From the NCBI GenBank assembly GCA_014843695.1, contig CM026404.1:4773840-4837839 (forward strand): 64,000 nt of DNA, read 5' to 3'. The notes beneath the pieces were generated by a model. That model was not told the origin of the DNA. It worked only from the letters and a program-made list of their open reading frames with translations, and ran no database searches. The stretch comes from Archivesica marissinica (lineage: Eukaryota > Mollusca > Bivalvia > Venerida > Vesicomyidae). The position numbers and the translations under genes are program-made. This document shows, one piece after another, positions 1 through 12,382 of the stretch (position 1 is its first letter; each line of letters opens with the position of its first letter).

Positions 1-335
1 TTCAATATGTAATATGTATTGCAAGCTGTCAGTGCCATGACGCGATAAATCGAATCCTTCCATGTGTTATTAAACGTGTGGCCATATAATAATTTAGGAG
101 ATGACTGTATTACACTGAATATAAGCAAAGTTAGGTGATACAAATATACACCGGTAGTATACTTTCTTTCGACAATATGACACGATTACCTGCACTGTAT
201 TATTTATGACCACGCTTCCTTCAGCTGAAGATGTGAATCATACCCCGTGAGATGCTGGTTTGTATGAATCGTGTTCTGTAGTGGTGTGCACGAGTATGTA
301 CATGCATATTCATTTACCAGTGTTGTTGATGCCAT
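1..335. other. Stretch with no recognised feature
   Basis: AT-rich single-copy-looking DNA. I see no exon, SINE or tandem repeat in it. Confidence 0.4.
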
Positions 336-337
336 GT

Positions 338-718
338 TGGGGATCTCACCCGCTTTGTCACCTGTCATGTGTGGATCTTACCCGCTCTGTCATCTGTCAT
401 GTTGTGAATCTCACCCGCTCTGTCACCTGCCATGTGCGGATCTCACCTGCTCTGTCACTTGCCATGTTGCGGATCTCACCCGCTCTGTCACCCGTCATGT
501 GTGGATCTCACCCGCTCTGTCATGTTGTGGATCTCACCCGCTTTGTCATCTGTCATGTTGGGGATCTCACCCGCTCTGTCATATGTCATGCTGGGGATCT
601 CACCGGCTCTGTCATCTGTCATGTGTGGATCTCACCCGCTTTGTCATCTGTCATGTTGCGGGTCTCACCCGCTCTGTCATCTGTCATGTTGCGGGTCTCA
701 CCCGTTCTGTCATCTGTC
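338..718. repeat. Minisatellite, about 32-33 bp unit
   Basis: About 12 imperfect head-to-tail units built around ggatctcacccgctctgtca followed by a variable catctgtcatgtt segment. Some units are shortened to about 24 bp. All three plus frames stay open for 99-160 codons only because the unit is repeated. The predicted peptides are simple repeats and are not treated as genes. Confidence 0.9.
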
Positions 719-719
719 T

Positions 720-1100
720 AAGCAGATATAGAAATGTGAAACTGCAAACGTAATGCCTACATTATTAGATATATACTACGTAAAACTACAATTCATAAGC
801 CATGACTACATATGTTTTAAGCACTATGTATAAATGGCATACTTATAACGACCTTCTCTACGTTCATATGTTAATGTATGTTTAATGTGGTATGTTGGAA
901 CATGCTGCGTGTGCATACGAAGGGTATCGTATCAAAGGCATTCTCACGTGGAACATTCAATATGGTGTCGTCAGTATTGCTGCGTTTGTTTAAATGGTCG
1001 AATATTATTCTTTCTTTTGAGCAAAAACCATCCAACAAATGCAGGTTGTTATTCATAACTATATATGTTTTCTTTCGTTCTAATCCCTTTCAGTCTGTTG
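720..1100. other. Stretch with no recognised feature
   Basis: AT-rich DNA. Short open frames on both strands lack recognisable domains. Confidence 0.4.
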
Positions 1101-1102
1101 CT

Positions 1103-1168
1103 GTTAATTGATATGTAACACGTTAATTGATATGTAACACGTTAATTGATATGTAACACGTTAATTGC
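1103..1168. repeat. Short tandem repeat, 19-bp unit, about 3.4 copies
   Basis: The unit gttaattgatatgtaacac is repeated three times without change, followed by a partial fourth copy. Confidence 0.9.
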
Positions 1169-2400
1169 CTTATGTTCATGTAAACTACTGAAATAAATAA
1201 TGTTTAAACTATTCATTAGGCATAACAAAAAAAGAAGTTTGTTTCCTGTTACGGGCCCGAAAAAGACAGGGTCTGTAGGTTTGTTTTCTTTACACTGTAC
1301 TGCTTACTATATTTTAATAGATCTTTATCAATTAAGTTGTATTCAGAAACATACTGGTTGTTTGTTAATGCCACCTCAACTCACTTTCACATATACATGT
1401 ATTAGATGAAGGTGCACTATTTGTCGGACTCGTTTTTATAGATCATAATGTCCAATAAAATTCCACACACACGTGACACACCACCAGTTGGTCAAACAGC
1501 ATGTAACAACATTGACGACAGGTGATGTATCAGAAAATGGTTACAGGTATGTTCAATGTCAGGCTTGAAATTTCTTGATTTATTTTTGGAAATGAAGAGC
1601 CTGCCAATGTTCAATATATGTGTAAACATGTGTACAGTTTGATGCAAGAGTTGATTTCAAACAAACCGCATTATGCCAATATCAATGTATTAAACTGTTA
1701 CTGCCTGCCCTGTGGATGAGAAATAAATGTAGGGGGTGGTTTGTGGCGTGATGAACAAAAGAAATGTAGGGGATGGACTGTCACATGAATATCTCTTCCA
1801 CAGGGACAGGAGTGTATGTATGTTTACTGGAATAGTCCAACATTCAAGCATTATTATTTTACAGGAACAGTAGTCAACAGTCATTGTGTATCTAGAATCA
1901 ATTGTTAGACACACTAAAGTAAACACGTACACAACTGTACAGCTATTGTTTAAAATTGCATGTCATATTAGGAAATAACTTATTTCCCTTCAATAATTTC
2001 ATGCCGCGAAAACACATGACACACAATTCTAACACTGTAAATCGCCAATACTTACAGAGCAAGTGGCCTTAAATGGAGTATATTTGGTGTGGAACATGTT
2101 GTAAATTCCACTGATCGAAAAGCCATGTTCTACCACCCTTATCTCGTTGAACTTGCACCCAAAACATCGCACAGCAATCAATCAGTTATATTAAGCAATT
2201 CATCATTAATGTTGATTAATTTCATTTTGTTTCTGGCTGTATATACTGGTGTATTGAACCTTCCACTAAATTCCAACCGTTCCAGTGGTTGGTCAACGGC
2301 ACCCTATACATGATCGCCAGTAAATCAAAGTGGATGATTGTTAAAACTCTCCATTCAGAATGTTAAAAGTGCTTAATTGTTTTCTGAACTGACATTAGTC
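1169..2400. other. Stretch with no recognised feature
   Basis: About 1.2 kb of AT-rich DNA. The 60-80 codon open frames have no recognisable motif or coding bias that I can defend. Confidence 0.4.
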
Positions 2401-2417
2401 AAATAATTTAGTCAATA

Positions 2418-2445
2418 TTTTAATTAATTAATTAATTAATTAATT
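2418..2445. repeat. (TTAA)n microsatellite
   Basis: A run of seven taat/attaa tetranucleotide units. Confidence 0.9.
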
Positions 2446-3120
2446 CGTTATTGCGTTTGTTACTGACCAGCCACGGTGTTGTGTATTCATAGAGCAGAAT
2501 GTGCTTAAGAAAGGGCGGCCTCCGTGATTCATTCCTACGCGCCAGAACTCCAAACCATATTTTTTTCGCCATTAATCAACTGAAAGGCAAATATTATTTC
2601 GATTCCAACATGACGAAAATATCTAAAAAGCGCAAAAATAGTTGGTGTTATTTTTTTTAGAGTACGTAAGGTTTGACGTCACCCGCTAAGAATATTTTAG
2701 TGCAGATTTAAACTGGGTAAATTCCTTCTTTGCGTATACAGACAAATCATGTTAGAATTATAAATATACGCAGACTGAGTGCACTCCGTGTATGTATTAA
2801 TACCATAGCAGCAACACATTTGTCTTTGATGTAAATTTCAATTTCTTATCTACCTATGTTTATACGAGATTTATTACATCTCTCAGCAATCCGATGCTCA
2901 TATAAAACTGTAGCAAAATCATTAATTTATTTATACAAAATAGATTTTAGTATATTTGAAATGCATCAGTATTAAGTTGAATCAGACATGTTTTATTGAT
3001 ATACAAGCATTTTGCGAGATTAATTCCTATTTAAACATGAATGTTGGTAATTCTACACTAACATTCGATATAATATTATGGTGTTTTAAACTATTTCAGA
3101 AACATGAAACATTTGTCTTG
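2446..3120. other. Stretch with no recognised feature
   Basis: AT-rich unique DNA leading into the GAT microsatellite. No gene or mobile element was recognised. Confidence 0.35.
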
Positions 3121-3146
3121 CATAATAATACTACTACTACCAATGA

Positions 3147-3426
<280 letters not shown>

Positions 3427-3592
3427 TAACACATGTATGCATGCTGTATTGCTATAGTATGCTGTAATACATCAGTTATCTGCTGAAACACCCACTGTCC
3501 ACGATACATGCCAGATAACACATACATATATTCGTCTTGGACGGTTGACCGCCTGCTGTACCATACTAAAATATCTAATCAGCCTAGCCTCT

Positions 3593-3672
3593 CAGATGAG
3601 ATATTGAGCTGCGGTCTCCTGTCGATACTTTACACCATGCACGCAAGGAACCAGAGAAGTATCATTACCCGA
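3593..3672 (+). mobile_element. Diverged fragment of the Thr-like tRNA SINE
   Basis: Matches the middle of the SINE seen complete at 54952-55245: the segments ggtctc, tttacaccatgcacg and gaaccagaga occur in the same order and spacing. It lacks both the tRNA-like head and the tail. Confidence 0.65.
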
Positions 3673-3849
3673 CCCCCATCCCTCCAAATCATGACATATT
3701 ACACAATTAACAACAGTTCTTTTACGACATTTCATGCTCTCGGTGCTTTATTGTTTGTAAGACGTAGACATTGTTATAGGCTACATGCAGAAATGCCACT
3801 TTCCTACGTCATGGTGGAAATACAAGCAGTTGGACTGCATGAACGATGT

Positions 3850-3955
3850 ATCAATAGACACTGAACACGTCATACGTCATTGAACATACGTCAATGAAGA
3901 CGTCATACATCAATGAACTTACGTCAATGAAGACGTCATACGTCAATGAAGACAT
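3850..3955. repeat. Short degenerate repeat with gacgtcatacgtcaatgaa core
   Basis: Four or five imperfect copies of a 19-30 bp motif containing acgtcat. It lies directly beside the 20-bp array. Confidence 0.7.
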
Positions 3956-3957
3956 CA

Positions 3958-4570
3958 CAACAATCGTATATTTCCATAAACCCTCGTACATTTCCATAAA
4001 CCCTCGTACATGTCCATAAACCCTCGTACATGTCCATAACCCTCGTACATGTCCATAAACCCTCGTACATGTCCATAAACCCTCGTGTATTTCCATAAAC
4101 CCTCGTGTATTTCCATAAACCCTCGTGTATTTCCATAAACCCTCGTGTATTTCCATATACCCTCGTGTATTTCCATATACCCTCGTGTATTTCCATAAAC
4201 CCTCGTGTATGTCCATAAACCCTCGTGTATTTCCATATACCCTCGTGTATGTCCATAAACCCTCGTGTATTTCCATAAACCCTCGTGTATTTCTATAAAC
4301 CCTCGTACATGTACATATACACTCGTACATTTCCATAAACCCTCGTGTATTTCTATAAACCCTCGTACATGTCCATATACACTCGTACATTTCCATAAAC
4401 CCTCGTGTATTTCTATAAACCCTCGTACATGTCCATATACACTCGTACATTTCCATAAACCCTCGTGTATTTCTATAAACCCTCGTACATGTCCATAAAC
4501 ACTCGTACATTTCCATAAATCCTCGTGTATTTCCATAAACACTCGTACATGTCCATAAACCCGAGTACAT
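3958..4570. repeat. 20-bp minisatellite with a 60-bp higher-order unit
   Basis: About 30 copies of cataaaccctcgtgtatttc. Between about 4290 and 4500 the 20-mers alternate in a fixed three-type order (gtat / tctata / acatgtccata variants), so the sequence repeats every 60 bases. This shows that trimers were amplified as a block. Several overlapping open frames cover the array and are not genes. Confidence 0.92.
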
Positions 4571-4617
4571 TCTATGCCAATTCAGAATACTTTGGAGCAA
4601 TTCAATAAATGTTTGTT

Positions 4618-5008
4618 TGTTTTCTAAGTTCTTATCTCGACGACGTAGGTCATATGTCGACATTTCTAAGTTCTTATCTCGACGACGTAGGTCATATGTC
4701 GACATTTCCAAGTTATTATCTCGACGACGTAGGTCATATGTCGACATTTCTAAGTTCTTATCTCGACGACGTAGGTCATATGTCGACAGTTCTAAGTTCT
4801 TATCTCGACGACGTAGGTCATATGTCGACAGTTCTAAGTTCTTATCTCGACGACGTAGGTCATATGTCGACATTTCTAAGTTCTTATCTCGACGACGTAG
4901 GTCATATGTCGACAGTTCTAAGTTCTTATCTCGACGACGTAGGTCATATGTCGACATTTCTAAGTTCTTATCTCGACGACGTAGGTCATATGTCGACATT
5001 TCAGTTGT
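4618..5008. repeat. 42-bp minisatellite, about 9 copies
   Basis: Near-identical 42-bp units containing ttatctcgacgacgtaggtc and catatgtcgac. Variants alternate between acattt and acagtt at the unit junction. Because 42 is a multiple of three, every frame stays open on both strands. The 430-codon minus frame spanning 3851-5143 joins this array to the 20-bp array and is considered spurious. Confidence 0.95.
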
Positions 5009-5289
5009 TATTGGTGGTTGGGGGGGTGCGGTACATCCGTGTCGTACTTTTGGCACGGGTGGTAACCTGAGTAAGATCACCCATCCACTATCTCGCATTA
5101 CCGAATTCGTTCTAGTTGACTTGAAGCCAACGACAGTAAGCACTCTGCCAATGATGCAACCTTACGAGTTATATTGGTAATAATGTTAACATCAATATAT
5201 TTGCAAATATCTGTGCGTCTTCTTGCCTTCATAATAGTTTGTTGTCGCCAATTTCTGCTACAATGAAGGTACTGATACTGACTCTGGTG

Positions 5290-5520
5290 AAAGTCGTGAT
5301 AGCACAGTGTAGCGCAATCGCCTCATGTTCGGGGACATTCGCTTCAGGTCCGGGGTTCGAGCCCCGCTGGAGCCGTTACGATTGTGCCCATAGGCAAGGC
5401 ATTTTAAAGTCCACATGCCTCTTCTCTCTCCCTCGTGGTGATGGATTCCATCAGGAATGAGGTCTCGAGCGTGATTAATAACAGTTGTACTTGTTTCGCA
5501 ATCGAGCTAAAATAAATTTG
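5290..5520 (+). mobile_element. tRNA-derived SINE, family S1 (plus copy)
   Basis: The head contains a box-A-like stretch (tagcacagtgtagcg) and a box B (ggttcgagccc). The body reads gcccataggcaaggcatttt and the tail reads cttgtttcgcaatcgagc then aaaataaattt. The same order of segments appears in minus copies at 13364-13574, 54225-54470 and 57453-57685. Transcription by RNA polymerase III and LINE-driven retrotransposition are inferred from the family type. I did not find clear target-site duplications for this copy. Confidence 0.88.
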
Positions 5521-5529
5521 TATAAACTT

Positions 5530-6017
5530 ATTCTATTTATTTTATTGAGTACACAATGTGTTGCTTTTCCAAGTGGCTTAGGCAGTAAGCGGCGCCTTCT
5601 ATCTCATTTAGAATCATTCGTCAATGGAAGACGAAGTGAGTGAACCTTTTTACTTGAATATTTGATTAAAATGTTCTCGTACATAAGCCATCCATCATCT
5701 CCCGCCGATGAGTAAAACATCGAGCCCCACCACTGGAGGAATCAGTGAGCACATATCCAGTCGTATCTCCTCCTTTGGGTTAATTAAAACTGGAGCATTA
5801 TTGATGAATGATACATTCCCCCCAGCCTTACTGAACGTTATCTCTAAGACTTATGACAGATTTTCGAGTCAACTCATTATTTGTTATCAACAGAAGCTAG
5901 TGATAACACATTTAATTACCACTGCGAATAACGAGTTATACGTTTGTTGTATTAACATACGGGGGACATAGATTGTTTCGATTATAAATTGTATTATACA
6001 GTACTTAATACTTTTGT
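5530..6017. other. Stretch with no recognised feature
   Basis: Unique-looking DNA between the S1 SINE and the MITE. An 87-codon open frame at 5708-5971 has no motif that I recognise. Confidence 0.35.
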
Positions 6018-6518
6018 TTAAAGCGACAATACATCACAAAAAGCAATAGAAAAACATTTTTCAAATATAAATTTTTCCTAATATACTTGAACACTAACAT
6101 TGAAACAGTGTTTTTGTGGTCTACAAACTTACAAAAGTGAAAGTAGGATTTCATATAACGGATATGTACGCTCCTGATTTGACGTGTGATTGCCATTGGA
6201 GTACACGCGCGTGATACTGTCGTTTAGAGATAATTTAACTGAGATTAGTTTGCTAAATAAATAAACATAGGCACAAATGTGAGATATATCGGTAAATATG
6301 TACCATAAATCGTGTTATTCAAGATACACGTGTTGTATTACGCATGCATGTCGACCGTATTTACATGATTATGTTATGTGAACAAACCGCGTATACGACG
6401 CTTGTTTATTAGTTGAAATACTCAGTTTTGAGGCAAATATTTGGAAAACAATGATACTATATATAGGAAATTACATTCTGTAGAAATGTGTGTTTTCACT
6501 GATATAGTGTCGCTTTAA
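6018..6518. mobile_element. MITE family M501 (TTAA-ended), complete copy
   Basis: A 501-bp element with terminal inverted repeats starting ttaaagcgaca at the left and ending tgtcgctttaa at the right. A second copy (40660-41158) aligns along its full length, and a fragment lies at 20959-21072. No coding capacity is present, so it is non-autonomous. Both ends carry TTAA, compatible with a TTAA target duplication of the piggyBac type, but the superfamily is inference. Confidence 0.85.
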
Positions 6519-7750
6519 TGTCGACTCACTCGGGGGGTTATTCGAATTGGAAAAGCTACATTTCTGCTATAAATACTCTTGCGTTATAGAATTAAATAAC
6601 CTAAATCAAGCAGTATAACCTTCAAGTTCTATTGTTTAATGTTCGTTAGATATAATTAAGCGAGTGACTATTTGCCGTTGAAGCGATTCTATTGTCAGTT
6701 CATATTAAAGCCTTCATTTGTCATGATTGTACATCAGTATGGACCCAGACAACACCGAATAAATACGGTATTTCTCAGCCGTACCATTTAACTACTCGCA
6801 AATACTACTTGAACAATTGTTAGGAAGGTGAAAACAAAATAATATTATGTTCCTGGGGAAATTAATGTATGGAAATAAACGGAACCCGGTAGCGACGATA
6901 AATAAACGTAATCACACATGTATGGAAATATTGTGCTCTGCCATATTTGTAGTGGTGTTCACTGATGTAGGGACGACCCTCATATGTGTAAATTGTCACA
7001 AATGTACTCCTGTCATCCAAGTTCCACCCAGATAATGACCTTGGAATTTAATTTTGGGAAGCAAATATATTGTTTTCAGAATAAACGGACACTCAAATTT
7101 TCTCAGACTTAATTATGTCTTGTTCATTGTAGAGATCATACGGCTATCCACACGGGGAAGTACCACCCATAGTTACTATGTACGAGCTATGTGTAGACAG
7201 GAAACTGAACATACAGTTTAAACATCAAACACAAAACATTGTCCGTGAACCAATTTAATTTCCACAGTTGGTAAATTACACGATATCACCGCTATGGACT
7301 TGTTCACGCATTGGATAGATCACAACATATAGACGTTCTATGAAATAATAGTTTATTAAGCACATGGATCCCTAATTTCTGCAAATAATTTTAACGTCCA
7401 GAAGAAATGCACACTCGTTCCCATCATTTTATCTTAAATATCTTCCTTTTAGATGTCAAACCCCTCGCGGGATGCAGTCAAGTTCCTCCTATAATGTCTG
7501 GTTCAGTAATTGATAGTGGCCTCCCCGTTGATAGGTATTTCCGATTTCATATTAAGAATAATCGATTGCTGGAGACAGTTAAGTAACGGTAGATTTATTC
7601 CAGTCGCTTTCGTGCACATTTAACAATGATCCATGATTCTATAATATGTGTATCGTTAACGTTCATTATTTATATGTTCATGCACTTAAATAGGTAACCA
7701 AGACGGCGGAATCCGCTCCAACTTAGATAAGCACATTTATCACATAACGT
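6519..7750. other. Mostly unrecognised DNA with a SINE tail scrap
   Basis: The only recognisable piece is 6878-6910, where ccggtagcgacgataaataa matches the 3' tail of the Thr-like SINE. The rest shows no gene, array or transposon that I can name. Confidence 0.45.
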
Positions 7751-7751
7751 T

Positions 7752-7892
7752 TCAGTGTAATACAGTCATCTCATAATTTCCTTATATGTACACACGTGTA
7801 ATAACACCTGGAATGATTGTGATTGGTTGAGAGAATAATGTTTATAGGTTGTAAATTAAACTTTAAAGTATGCATATTTGTATTTGAATTGG
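7752..7892. repeat. Interspersed repeat R140, copy 1
   Basis: About 140 bp matches 58048-58182 in the same orientation, sharing tatgtacacacgtgtaataa, tgattggttgagagaataat and gaattggtacat. The element class is unknown. Both copies end where another mobile element begins (a SINE here, a Harbinger relic at 58.2 kb). Confidence 0.75.
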
Positions 7893-7895
7893 TAC

Positions 7896-8135
7896 ATCGA
7901 TTGCGAAACAAGCTTTAACAACTTATATTAATCACTCTCATTGGCGCGGATGAAAGAGTATTATTTGTATGTGGTCAATCGTGAGAGGAAACCGGAGTAC
8001 CCGGAGAAAACCAGAAATCCCACCTGTCAGATCTGGTGACCACCGTACCATCTCACATACTTCCCGGTCCCAAAATCGAACCAGTGTTGCAATGGTGATA
8101 AGCGAGTGTGCTAACCACTGTGGCAATCGGACAGC
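7896..8135 (-). mobile_element. tRNA-derived SINE, family S4 (minus copy)
   Basis: Read on the minus strand it has a tRNA-like head (gtggttagcacactcgctta, then a degraded box B), a body with agtatgtgagatggtacggt and ctccggtttcctc, and a tail agagtgattaatataagttg ending in tttcgcaatcg. Other copies lie at 38940-39113 (plus), 39618-39687 (minus, partial) and 50658-50760 (minus, partial). Confidence 0.82.
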
Positions 8136-9460
8136 CACTGGTTGAATGCAGTGAATAACATATGTTGATCGCACTTCTTTATGCTTGTGGTTGTCAGCCA
8201 TATTGCCAACGCCAGTGACGTCATCTATGATGTCGTCTACGCGTGATGTGCTAGTGCCGGTTAATGCATGATTGCGCCGCTTTATATCATAGAAACACTA
8301 TTCGGCCCAATATAAAAAATAAAATAAATATTATCTTGGAATGAGTTCAGATCATATCCATCTAATATGTATGTCATGTTCCCAATGCATACACATTTGC
8401 TTGTTTAAGTGAATGATTGAAATGTGTTTCACTCTTGAACATAGAAACTTCAAAGCTTTTATTATCATTTGTAGTTAGCGCCTCTCTTGACATAGCTGAT
8501 ATTTGTGTTTATTAGTGCTATGATAGGATTATATTTCATCGAGTGATCACCGACATATCTCTCGTGGCGTTGATTACACTCATAAACACAAATATTCTTT
8601 ATCTTTTATGATTTCCAATGATTTTGACTAAGGTAATATTTTTTCCCAAATTTTATTCATTTTATCTGCCCTTTCGGGAGCCTCATTGCACTACAATACA
8701 CAATCGCACAACCACTTATGTTAGTGAGAACATCCGTAATAAGAAATAGTTCCGGTATAATGTTCACGTTAGTTTCTGTTTGCTGTAAAAAATAAATACT
8801 AGAGACAAAACAAATTCATTAGAATATATTACTTAATTATTAACTGTACATGATAGTCAGAAAATAGGTAAAATACAAATGTACACATACAAATGTACAC
8901 CTAGCCGCGCAGGAATACGAACGGCAACCGGTGACAGAGAAAGTGTCATCTTTCACTGTTTCAAAGCGGCGTAAGAAGGGAGTTTTCATTCATTGGAAGA
9001 CATAGAAGAAAATATTACTTTCAATGTTCCTGCGGTGAAAAATAGTTCGCTCATACAATGAAACAAACAACTATTTGTGCATTGGGAAAATGACTTGAAA
9101 TGAGATGGATGTTCCGTACTTGTCCCAAGATAATATTTAGTCCATGTGCTATTAGTTACCGGACCAGAGATAGTATAAACAGATAACGTATAACTAAGAC
9201 AATGCAATATGATGGGTAATTGACTTATAGCTGCAGTATACGATATCATAACAGCGTTTCTATGCAGTTACACAAGATACGTAGGTTCTCAATGTAAACA
9301 TGCATTTTGTTCATGAATACATGCATTACATTCCACCAGGTGAAGCATAAACCAATGAAGTCATGTTTACAGGTGTACCCCAAACACTTGGCATGCTACT
9401 ATTTATTATATATTATTGACATAAGCAGTAATACAATATAGAATATCGTTTATAACGAGA
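8136..9460. other. Stretch with no recognised feature
   Basis: About 1.3 kb of AT-rich DNA. I see only a short direct repeat of acaaatgtacac near 8875-8900 and no gene. Confidence 0.4.
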
Positions 9461-9461
9461 G

Positions 9462-10083
9462 CATAGTGTTATAACTACTGGCTGTTTCTATGGCATGCTC
9501 TGGTGCTGCCCGACATCTAGGAACATAGTGTTATAACTACTGGCTGTTTCTATGGCATGCTCTGGTGCTGCCCGACATCTAGGAACATAGTGTTATAACT
9601 ACTGGCTGTTTCTATGGCATGCTCTGCTGCTGCCCGACATCTAGGAACATAGTGTTATAACTACTGGCTGTTTCTATGGCATGCTCTGGTGCTGCCCGAC
9701 ATCTAGGAACATAGTGCTATAACTACTGGCTGTTTCTATGGCATGCTCTGCTGCTGCCCGACATCTAGGAACATAGTGCTATAACTACTGGCTGTTTCTA
9801 TGACATGCTCTGGTGCTGCCCGACATCTAGGGACATAGTGTTATAACTACTGGCTGTTTCTATGGCATGCTCTGGTGCTGCCCGACATCTAGGAACATAG
9901 TGTTATAACTACTGGCTGTTTCTATGGCATGCTCTGCTGCTGCCCGACATCTAGGAACATAGTGCTATAACTACTGGCTGTTTCTATGGCATGCTCTGGT
10001 GCTGCCCGACATCTAGGAACATAGTGCTATAACTAATGGCTGTTTCTATGGCATGCTCTGGTGCTGCCCGACATCTAGGAACC
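9462..10083. repeat. 62-bp minisatellite, 10 copies
   Basis: Ten near-identical units beginning aacatagtgttataactact and ending gctgcccgacatctagg. Units differ mainly at two positions (gtgtta or gtgcta; ctggtg or ctgctg). Confidence 0.96.
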
Positions 10084-10186
10084 TAAATTGTATGATTGCT
10101 ATTTTCAGAAAGTGTCTGTTCGTTTGTATGTCATGTATCTAAAATCATATTTAAGGACTTTCAATTCGGTCAATACTTAGAGGTTA

Positions 10187-10298
10187 GTAGCATTACGTTT
10201 CATATCTGCCTAGGTATCAACCAACTGTAACTTGAGACCAGCTATCAGGATATATCGGGTCGATACCTAGGCTGATATGAAACTAGCCGCGTAATGAC
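10187..10298. repeat. Long imperfect inverted repeat (hairpin)
   Basis: The left arm (10187-10219) reads gcattacg then tttcatatctgcctaggtat. The right arm (10261-10298) is its reverse complement apart from one mismatch and a 6-base insertion. The loop is about 42 bases. It could be a small palindromic transposon relic. Confidence 0.75.
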
Positions 10299-10299
10299 G

Positions 10300-11870
10300 T
10301 CTTTATTACTTTGATATGAATTTGAACATTTAATATCGAAATCGTGCTCTCCGTTATCGATTTATCAGGAATAAAAACACATTTACTGAATTCGATATAC
10401 ACGAAAACGATTGGAATATTACTGCGAATCTACAAATATCTGTTATCTGTTAAATTTGACGCTCTGAGACGCTACGGGAAGTAAGCAAATTGTACCGAGT
10501 GCGCATGCGTTTTTATTTTCTCAGGAGCTAGTTATGATACGGGTTTTTCTGGTTTGATACCGGCTCGCGACAGTATCAACCAGCAAATGTAATATCAGAC
10601 TGGAAACCGCACAGGTTATCAACCTGGGTGGTAAGTCAGTATTGTGGTAGGCAAACAACGGCCAAACATTCATATGATATGGACCCGCAGGATATTTCAT
10701 CTTTAGTCAGTATCGCCCTGTCTCGTCCATATAACAGTGAACGGCCTTATTTGTATAATATTCGACTGTCCTATGTTAATGTACAGTACAATCGGCAGTA
10801 TACGGGTGCATTGACAATTAATTAAGATGCTGGAATTGTTCACAATAACAGTGTTCATAAAAAAGAGATATAGTTGTAGCTGCCTAGAGAAATGGCCACC
10901 AAAAGACGCCATTAGTGCCAGTGACAATAAATCATGTCTCGCAGGAAGGTGTTAATGTTGTTAGTTTTTATTTATTTAGTCCCTATTCTCCTAATAACTG
11001 TCGCCTGTAATCGGTGTTTACACGACCGACACACGTACGGGGTTTATTCCTCATCTTATTTTACTGAATTATACAGCCAGACGAAGGTTGATAAAAACCG
11101 TTGCAAGCAGACAAATGCTGCTGTAAGATTGTTCTTCAGTGTATGCTAACCAATGGGAATGATTATGCTAAACGTTGTTATTGTCTGAGAGTTGATGAAA
11201 CGGTCCGGACGATGACCCCCCCCCGCACATGTTCCAGATTCGTGGGGCCAGCCGCAAAACTAATTTAGGCCAATCAGGATTGACATAGCACTTTTGTTCA
11301 CAAAACAAAGTTTGCATTTTCAGAAAATGCTTTGTAATAGTATCACTGTGACCTTTGGTGCGTTTAGGTCAGACACCGCTACTAGTAAAATATCCATAGG
11401 CCACCATTATAACATACAATGTCATTATATGTTCCCCAAAAATAGTTTGGCACAAAATACTGTATTTTACAACAGACCTAACTCGAAAATGTTAATTTTC
11501 AATAGCGTTGAAACTCTGAAGTTAATTTGGCGGTGAATGTTGCACTGGCACCTGCATTTATAATATGCTGTTTATTTTTCACCAACTAGTATGCAAATAT
11601 TCTATAATATTCGAAAATGCAGCTCATATATATTGCGTTTTAATTTTTAGAAGTCATTTTCACTATTGGTGACAATACCTACTCAGCCAATCAGTTCACG
11701 TATCAATAACTCTTACGGGATTTTTACATGTTTTCAACCAATCAGTGACCACTCTCTCAATAACAGGGTTTGACCTTTACAGGAAATAGCTACTGTTTAA
11801 GGGCTGCGGCAAAGTGTTCCAGTGTTGCGCTATACCATTTGGATATCTTGAACCTCCATGCATGTGTGTC
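10300..11870. other. Unique-looking DNA, no gene supported
   Basis: The region contains several CCAAT motifs (near 11268, 11684 and 11737) and a 71-codon open frame at 10934-11149 with a hydrophobic N-terminus. No homology can be claimed for it. No SINE or array is visible before 11870. Confidence 0.35.
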
Positions 11871-11873
11871 TTA

Positions 11874-12075
11874 CGTTTATTTATCGTCGCTAACGGTTAC
11901 CCATATGAGCGACGTCTCCTGAAGAGATTAGTCATTTTAGATGTTTGGAGGATAGTGCAATGATACAGACAGAGACCCATTCCAGAGTCTCCTCTGGTTC
12001 TGTTACGTGCATGGCGAACGCACCGACACGGGAATCGGTTTAAAGTCCCATCTGAAAAACGTCCATGCATCGCAT
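11874..12075 (-). mobile_element. Thr-like tRNA SINE, 5'-truncated minus copy
   Basis: On the minus strand it holds the 3' part of the SINE: gacgttaaa-like, ccagaggagactctgg, aggaggcgtcgctcatatgg and the tail tagcgacgataaataaac. The tRNA-like head is missing. Confidence 0.85.
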
Positions 12076-12231
12076 TGTCTGTTATCCGGTTTCTTGTTGG
12101 ATTGCTATGCTGTCGAACCAATCCAGCCAAAAAGTGGAAATCTGATATATCGAAATAATTGTATTTAATTATTAAAAATAAGGAACACGTTGTCGCAAAC
12201 CTCTCTTTCTTCTTATGTATTTTGTCCGATA

Positions 12232-12382
12232 TAAATGCTCTAACCAGGGTCTATCCTATCGTAGACTCGCTGGAGTTGTCTAGGGGGTTTCTCTACGGTC
12301 CTTCAATAATGCTCTAACCAGGGTCTATCCTATCGTAGACTCGCTGGCGTTGTCTAGGGGGTTTCTCTACGGTCCTTCAATA
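12232..12382. repeat. Tandem duplication, about 74-bp unit x2
   Basis: Two adjacent copies of a unit containing aatgctctaaccagggtcta and ggggtttctctacggtcctt. They differ at one base (ctggag or ctggcg), so the duplication is recent. Confidence 0.93.

Noticed and set aside
3851..5143. A 430-codon minus frame
   Set aside because: Joins the 42-bp and 20-bp arrays. The short unique ends have no recognisable domain.
5708..5971. An 87-codon frame of mixed composition
   Set aside because: No recognised motif, splice signals or conservation evidence. The length is compatible with chance.
10934..11149. GPCR-like fragment (LLVFIYLVPILLITVA)
   Set aside because: A hydrophobic run with VP is too little evidence. 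No further receptor motif or splice structure was seen.
11260..11745. CCAAT-box promoter cluster
   Set aside because: Three ccaatca matches in 500 bp of AT-rich DNA may be chance, and no gene start follows.
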